From the NCBI GenBank assembly GCA_947625585.1, contig CANQOZ010000056.1, positions 1-7,743 of the forward strand: a stretch of 7,743 nt of DNA, in the 5' to 3' direction. Both the position numbers and the translations under genes were made by a program. The notes under the pieces were generated by a model that ran no database searches, had not been told where the DNA came from, and saw only the letters and a list, made by a program, of their open reading frames with translations. Below, one piece after another: positions 6,054-7,743 of the stretch (within the stretch, counting starts at the first letter, position 1; each line of letters starts with the position of its first letter). This stretch comes from an uncultured Eubacteriaceae bacterium. GTDB lineage: Bacteria > Bacillota > Clostridia > Eubacteriales > Eubacteriaceae.

Positions 6054-7049
6054 TTAGCCAACTGAATTTAACTTAACACCTTCTGGAGTCCATCCTTGAG
6101 TATATAGAACAATGTATTCATAAGGATCTTTTGTTAAATGATGTCTTCCAGTTATAGGATTATACATTCGGTAAATATCTACATTTCCACCTGAATAAAA
6201 TAGAGGTTGTCCATTATTGTCTGATTGCCAACCATGGGATGTTGTTAATTCATGAACTTCATTCTCATCTGTTGTATAAAGATGATCGGCAAGAACTGGA
6301 TTATATATTCTATAAACAGGTGTTCCAGATTTCGGAGCATACCAACCAATCGATTCGTCATTCCATCCATGATGAGCTGCTAATTCAGTAGATTCATGTT
6401 GATCACTAGTATATAAATGTTCAAAAGTTAATGGATTATACAAGCGATAAATCGGTGTTGTATTTGTTGTATCAACAGGTTGTTGCGGCTGTGATGGAAT
6501 ACTAGGAATACTTGGACTTGAGTTTGGATCATAACGAGTCATAATATAATCCGTTACTAAACCATTTCTTTGTAAAGTTCTTCCCCAGTGTATTGATGAG
6601 TTGTAATTCCCTTCCGCTATTACTAACTCCGTTGGTCTCACTTCCAAAACGATAACACTATGAGTATTATTGTTGACTCTTAAAATATCACCAACTCGAA
6701 TTCTATTTTGATCGTTATGTTGACTAAAAGGTAAGTCTCCAAAAGCTGCATCACTAAGAATGTAGGCAAAAGCTACACAACCTAATCCAACATAGGTAAT
6801 ATATCCACTTGATTTACTAGTGTATTCATTAGCATTTGTCCAAGGCATTCCTTCTGGATATTGACCTTGAAGAGCGATCATCCTACTATAAGCTTCAGCT
6901 TCACTAGGAACTGGAGTAGTTGCTTGAATTTTTGCTTGGTTTGTATTTAGAATTTCACGATGATCAGTAGCGGCAAATGCACTACTTGAAGATAAAGCTA
7001 AAACAAAAATAAGCAAAACAACAAAAGATCTTGAAAATAGTTTTTTCAT
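6054..7049 (-). CDS. Secreted papain/NlpC-like protein with C-terminal DUF5648-type repeats
   Basis: This is a 331-residue exported protein. Residues 1-26 are a signal peptide (KK, hydrophobic core, cut after AFA). Residues about 45-175 form a compact domain with a Cys-His pattern: C91 in GLGCVAFAYILSD, H130 in NNNTHSVIVL, and a polar residue in IAEGNYNSS (E146 or N148). A Cys at a helix start and His on a strand fit the NlpC/P60-CHAP type of cysteine hydrolase, often acting on peptidoglycan or peptides; this is inferred from pattern. A Ser/Pro/Gln/Thr linker (about 175-197) leads to three repeats (about 199-239, 244-287, 290-328) of the form Y-R-h-Y-N-P...H-L-Y-T-x-D...GW, which I match to the DUF5648 repeat common at the ends of secreted wall-associated enzymes. 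The third repeat is degenerate. GGAAGG lies 10 nt before the ATG. No terminator separates it from the M29 gene 43 nt upstream. Confidence 0.8.
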   Translation of the reverse strand: MKKLFSRSFVVLLIFVLALSSSSAFAATDHREILNTNQAKIQATTPVPSEAEAYSRMIALQGQYPEGMPWTNANEYTSKSSGYITYVGLGCVAFAYILSDAAFGDLPFSQHNDQNRIRVGDILRVNNNTHSVIVLEVRPTELVIAEGNYNSSIHWGRTLQRNGLVTDYIMTRYDPNSSPSIPSIPSQPQQPVDTTNTTPIYRLYNPLTFEHLYTSDQHESTELAAHHGWNDESIGWYAPKSGTPVYRIYNPVLADHLYTTDENEVHELTTSHGWQSDNNGQPLFYSGGNVDIYRMYNPITGRHHLTKDPYEYIVLYTQGWTPEGVKLNSVG

Positions 7050-7092
7050 TAAAATTAAACCTTCCTAATTAAAAAAATCATATAAGCACAAT

Positions 7093-7743
7093 TTAAAACG
7101 TAAAATCTCCATTTTCAAAAATTACTTCTTCTACACCGTCTTGGGTTATGCCTGTGACTCTTAAATCATCACTTCCAATCATGAAGTCAATATGAATAGG
7201 AGAATGATTTAATCCTTTAGAGATTAATTCTTCTTCTGACATTTCATTTCCATCTTTGATTGAATTAGGATAAGCATTACCAAAAGCTAAGTGTGATGAA
7301 GAATTTTCATCAAATAATGTATTATAAAACAATAAATTCATGTCAGCTAATGGAGAATCATTAGGAACAAGAGCGACTTCACCTAAAAAGTCACCATTTT
7401 TTTCCTTTATTATTTCCTTTAATAAATCTTCATTCCTTTTTGCGCTAACATTAGTAACTTTCCCGTTTTTGAAGTCAATTGTAAATCCTGTGATTGTTTT
7501 ACCATGATAAACGAGTGGAGTCGTTCCGACAACATGACCATTAACTTGAAACTTATTTGGAGCAGTATAAATTTCCTCTGTTGGCATATTTGGAAAGAAA
7601 TCAATTCCATCAGCTGCTACTTCACTACCACCATTCCAAACATGATTTTTCGGTAAACCAATTCTTAGATCTGTACCATTTGAACTTGTATAATGAAGTT
7701 CCTTATATTGTTTATCAGTCAAATATTGGGACTGTTTTTTAAG
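7093..7743 (-). CDS. M29-family aminopeptidase (PepS/AmpS type), C-terminal part, cut by window edge
   Basis: Reading is open from the window edge (LKKQSQYLTDKQYKELHY...) to TAA, 216 codons, about half of the roughly 410-residue family length. The TTG at 7722 inside LTDKQY is not a real start. The fragment carries the conserved C-terminal landmarks of this cytoplasmic metallo-aminopeptidase family: NMPTEEIYTAP, LGEVALV, FYNTLFDENSSSHLAFGNAYP and HIDFMIGSDDL. The acidic and histidine residues in these blocks (TEE, GE, SHL, HID) correspond to the two-metal ligands of the family and are intact. The enzyme releases N-terminal residues from peptides. Its 3' end is 43 nt from the secreted peptidase-like gene, with no hairpin between, so the two may be co-transcribed. 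Confidence 0.9.
   Translation of the reverse strand, partial: LKKQSQYLTDKQYKELHYTSSNGTDLRIGLPKNHVWNGGSEVAADGIDFFPNMPTEEIYTAPNKFQVNGHVVGTTPLVYHGKTITGFTIDFKNGKVTNVSAKRNEDLLKEIIKEKNGDFLGEVALVPNDSPLADMNLLFYNTLFDENSSSHLAFGNAYPNSIKDGNEMSEEELISKGLNHSPIHIDFMIGSDDLRVTGITQDGVEEVIFENGDFTF

Noticed and set aside
7557..7742. Plus-strand open frame of 61 codons over the aminopeptidase gene
   Set aside because: It is antisense to conserved M29 sequence and runs into the window edge without independent support.
1..7743. CRISPR arrays, tRNA or rRNA genes, riboswitches, complete insertion sequences
   Set aside because: No regularly spaced repeats, cloverleaf patterns, rRNA motifs or transposase coding sequence were found on either strand; only the left-edge junction hints at a possible element end.

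Overview
The window is AT-rich, low-GC DNA of a Bacillota (Firmicutes) type. AAGG-type Shine-Dalgarno sites, TATAAT-like promoters, GC-stem/U-tract terminators, a sortase-anchored surface protein, an M29 (PepS/AmpS) aminopeptidase and a secreted cysteine-peptidase-like protein with DUF5648-type repeats all point to a Gram-positive host. Lactobacillales or a near relative is my best guess, but no rRNA or species-specific marker is present.

Layout, left to right. 1-237: on the minus strand, the first 62 codons of an MBL-fold metallo-hydrolase, stopped by TAG before any catalytic motif, with its own good promoter and Shine-Dalgarno site. 323-1213 (minus): a complete LysR-type regulator whose ATG lies just behind the terminator of the next gene, with no Shine-Dalgarno site and a -10-like hexamer placed as for a leaderless mRNA. 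1260-3395 (minus): ribonuclease R, starting at an internal ATG with an AAGGA site, not at the upstream TTG. 3396-3593: divergent control region with two near-identical 16-bp inverted repeats, a third dyad on the -35 box and a tandem 9-bp repeat. 3594-5831 (plus): a 745-residue wall-anchored surface protein (signal peptide, N-terminal region, about four Ig-like repeats, Ser/Thr-rich stalk, NPKTG sorting signal), closed by a strong terminator. 5970-7743 (minus): the C-terminal part of an M29 aminopeptidase (cut by the window edge), then a secreted papain/NlpC-like protein with three C-terminal repeats, then a terminator.

How the parts relate. The LysR protein and the MBL gene are candidate regulator and target, but the MBL gene appears broken. 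RNase R is a housekeeping RNA-decay enzyme; its usual partner smpB does not follow it here. The surface protein and the secreted peptidase-like protein face each other tail to tail and both act outside the membrane, so 3.4-7.1 kb is a small cell-surface region. The clearest unexplained signal is the paired palindrome around the surface-protein promoter, with centres 73 bp apart (about seven helical turns), which suggests repression or looping by an unidentified regulator.
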